A stretch of DNA of 37,444 nucleotides, taken from positions 1 to 37,444 of the forward strand of contig JADYYB010000066.1 in assembly GCA_020853895.1 (NCBI GenBank). Reading direction: 5' to 3'. The notes under the pieces are model-generated. The model ran no database searches, had not been told where the DNA came from, and saw only the letters and a program-made list of their open reading frames with translations. Positions within the stretch are counted from its first letter, which is position 1, and the number at the start of each line of letters is the position of its first letter. Origin of the DNA: Bauldia sp. (GTDB taxonomy: Bacteria; Pseudomonadota; Alphaproteobacteria; Rhizobiales; Kaistiaceae). Shown in pieces: positions 36,011-37,444 of this stretch. The position numbers and the translations under genes are program-made.

Positions 36011-37243
36011 ATGCAGTCTAGCGTTCGCCGAGACGGGAACCAGATCCAGGTAGTCGGTCGCTTTGATGGCTCCGATCTCCGCCGGATTCTCGGTGCAGTC
36101 CATCACATCATTAGGAAGCTTGAGTACAAGGACGTCATTCTAGACTTTCGGCGGGCGGACGCACTGTTTGAAAGCGGCGTTCTCCCACTTATACCAATTC
36201 TCCGAAAATATCGCGTCTCTGACAACGTAGACTTCATCCTCCGTCTTCCCGGCGATCCGCGGATGGCGCGCCTCTTTCGCAATTCTGGCTGGGACCATTG
36301 GATCGATCCCCTCAGGTTCCCACACGTTCCGGATGACTCCGGAAACCACGTTGCGGTCCGACAATTTTCCACGGCTGACGAGCAGTACGCCGTAGTTGAC
36401 GTCCTCGTTGAGAGGCTCTCTAGACATACACAACTCACCCAGGATCAAATGCAGGCACTGGAGTGGTCGCTGAATGAGATAACCGACAACGTTTTGAATC
36501 ACGCTCAAAGCCGCGTAGGAGGTTTCGTTCAGTCCACTTACTATGGTCAGTCGCAAGCTGTTGAACTAATGGTGGCCGACGCAGGGATTGGCATTCCGTC
36601 CTCACTAGGCATCAAGGACCACCAACACGCGATCGAACGAGCCATGCAAGAAGGCGTCACTCGAGACAGGAAGACAAACCAGGGGAACGGCTTGTTCGGC
36701 GTGTACCGCATAGCGTTGGTCGCCAACGGCCGGTTCGAAATTCAATCAAGCTTGGGGCATGTCTACTTGGACGAAGGATCAGTGAAATTTCGGGACGAAG
36801 CAACGCCCTATTCGGGCACCTTCGTTCGCTGGTCTATCTCACTAAAATCTGAGAAGATTATCTCCCAGGCACTAAAATTCCAAGGCCGCGCACACTCGAT
36901 AGTGTATGACTACTACGACAAGCTGCTCAATGAAGGCGGCGGTAGAATTGTCATGAGAATGAAGAAGGAATTCTCTTCTTTCCGGTCAAGGCAAGCGGGA
37001 AAGGGCGCTTACACGAAGATAAGAAATCTCCTCAACTGGGGAAGCACTCAGGGGCTGGAGCTGGACTTCTCAGAGATAAGCATTATCTCGTCAAGCTTTG
37101 CGGACGAGGTATTCGGAAGACTTTTTGTTGAGTTGGGTCCAATTGTCTTTATGAATCGCGTTCATCTCATCAACGCTCCCGGAGAAATACCTGGCATAAT
37201 CGATCAAGCGATGACCAAGCGCTTTGTTGAGGATAAGAAGTGA
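36011..37243 (+). CDS. STAS / GHKL ATPase / DUF4325 (STAS-like) three-domain protein
   Basis: A 410-aa soluble protein with three parts. Residues ~10-105 resemble a STAS (anti-sigma antagonist) fold: VILDFRRADALFESGVLPLI, with Ser55 (ESG) near where SpoIIAA-type proteins are phosphorylated. Residues ~125-280 form a GHKL ATPase of the SpoIIAB/RsbW kind: N-box EWSLNEITDNVLNHA (151-165), G1 box DAGIGIP (190-196), G2-like GNGLFGV (225-231). Residues ~320-400 match the STAS-like DUF4325 family (LDFSEISIISSSFADE, 351-366). GC is about 50% (30 of 60 at 36961-37020) against 72% (43 of 60 at 35581-35640), suggesting acquisition. It lies between genes usually adjacent in rhizobia. A regulatory switch is inferred; no sigma factor or partner is in the window. 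The ribosome site is weak (TAGG, 8 nt upstream). Confidence 0.8.
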   Translation: MQSSVRRDGNQIQVVGRFDGSDLRRILGAVHHIIRKLEYKDVILDFRRADALFESGVLPLIPILRKYRVSDNVDFILRLPGDPRMARLFRNSGWDHWIDPLRFPHVPDDSGNHVAVRQFSTADEQYAVVDVLVERLSRHTQLTQDQMQALEWSLNEITDNVLNHAQSRVGGFVQSTYYGQSQAVELMVADAGIGIPSSLGIKDHQHAIERAMQEGVTRDRKTNQGNGLFGVYRIALVANGRFEIQSSLGHVYLDEGSVKFRDEATPYSGTFVRWSISLKSEKIISQALKFQGRAHSIVYDYYDKLLNEGGGRIVMRMKKEFSSFRSRQAGKGAYTKIRNLLNWGSTQGLELDFSEISIISSSFADEVFGRLFVELGPIVFMNRVHLINAPGEIPGIIDQAMTKRFVEDKK

Positions 37244-37256
37244 GGCAGGCCGCCGG

Positions 37257-37444
37257 TCAATGCGAGAGCAGGAACACGGCTTGCTGGCCGAAGAGGTTCC
37301 GGAGCCGGCGCGGCGCGCGCGGTCCCATCCGCTCGCCCTTGGAATTGATCGCCACCGCCTGTTCGACCTTGGCGTTCACTTCCCCGCACAAGGCCTCGAA
37401 ATCCTTGATCGTGCAGAAATGGATGTTGGGCGTGTCGTACCAGG
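37257..37444 (-). CDS. metW: MetW, methionine biosynthesis protein (C-terminal part, cut by window end)
   Basis: The last 62 codons of a gene running off the right edge on the minus strand. The translation begins WYDTPNIHFCTIKDFEALC and ends RNLFGQQAVFLLSH before TGA. This is the characteristic MetW C-terminus (WYDTPNIHxCTxxDF and NLFxxQAVFL). MetW works with MetX, homoserine O-acetyl- or succinyltransferase, whose gene is normally just upstream and so lies beyond the window. Its stop is 13 nt from the end of the convergent STAS/GHKL gene. Confidence 0.92.
   Translation of the reverse strand, partial: WYDTPNIHFCTIKDFEALCGEVNAKVEQAVAINSKGERMGPRAPRRLRNLFGQQAVFLLSH

Overview
The window is chromosomal DNA of a high-GC alphaproteobacterium, most likely of the order Hyphomicrobiales (Rhizobiales). 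The first ~412 bases are the 5' end of a 16S rRNA gene on the minus strand with alphaproteobacterial signatures. Several gene blocks also match rhizobial gene order as I know it: lysC-ptsP-prfA-prmC-DUF4167-clpB, comF-nitrilase-DUF1178, SurA/PpiC-argJ-mutT divergent from secA, xerD-accA-L,D-transpeptidase divergent from aroK-aroB, and gloB/methyltransferase next to metW. Nearly everything is housekeeping. Genus cannot be fixed from this sequence.

Layout. 1-830: 16S 5' part, its leader with a boxA-like element, and a TTGACA/TATATA promoter, all on the minus strand. 1337-3301: a membrane-anchored M23 peptidase. 3569-13769: a minus-strand run, read from right to left as lysC (with its own terminator), ptsP, prfA, prmC, a DUF4167 protein, clpB and an isoprenylcysteine-methyltransferase-like membrane protein. 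13909-16295: plus-strand unknown gene, ppa, ubiG. 16296-16801: a gene-free block of palindromic repeats. 16802-18869: comF, nitrilase and DUF1178 on the minus strand, joined by ATGA overlaps. 18982-19884: a BioC-like methyltransferase. 19881-22953: minus-strand Flp pilin, Nudix hydrolase, argJ and PpiC-type isomerase. 23217-25985: secA. 26013-26483: a broken DUF559 endonuclease-like gene between 59-bp inverted repeats. 26497-30853: xerD, a lipoprotein, accA and an L,D-transpeptidase lipoprotein on the minus strand. 30999-32746: aroK-aroB. 32810-34207: an NYN-domain protein. 34343-35962: gloB and a divergent methyltransferase. 36011-37243: a three-domain STAS / GHKL ATPase / DUF4325 protein of clearly lower GC. 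37257-end: the 3' end of metW.

Most genes serve translation (prfA, prmC, 16S), protein quality and export (clpB, secA, PpiC), cell wall (M23, L,D-transpeptidase), aromatic, aspartate-family and arginine synthesis (aroK, aroB, lysC, argJ, metW), fatty acid synthesis (accA), ubiquinone synthesis (ubiG) and nitrogen-PTS signalling (ptsP).

Two features stand out. The first is the DUF559 unit: its two 59-bp arms differ at only four positions, and these four are two fully compensated base-pair changes in one hairpin stem, which suggests selection on a folded structure. A solo hairpin at 32769-32797 looks like the same unit's ends joined together, and further long inverted-repeat elements of related design lie at 3367, 10016 and 16299. 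The second is the STAS-GHKL-DUF4325 fusion, which looks like a one-chain partner-switching module inserted between conserved neighbours. Neither function can be settled from the sequence alone.
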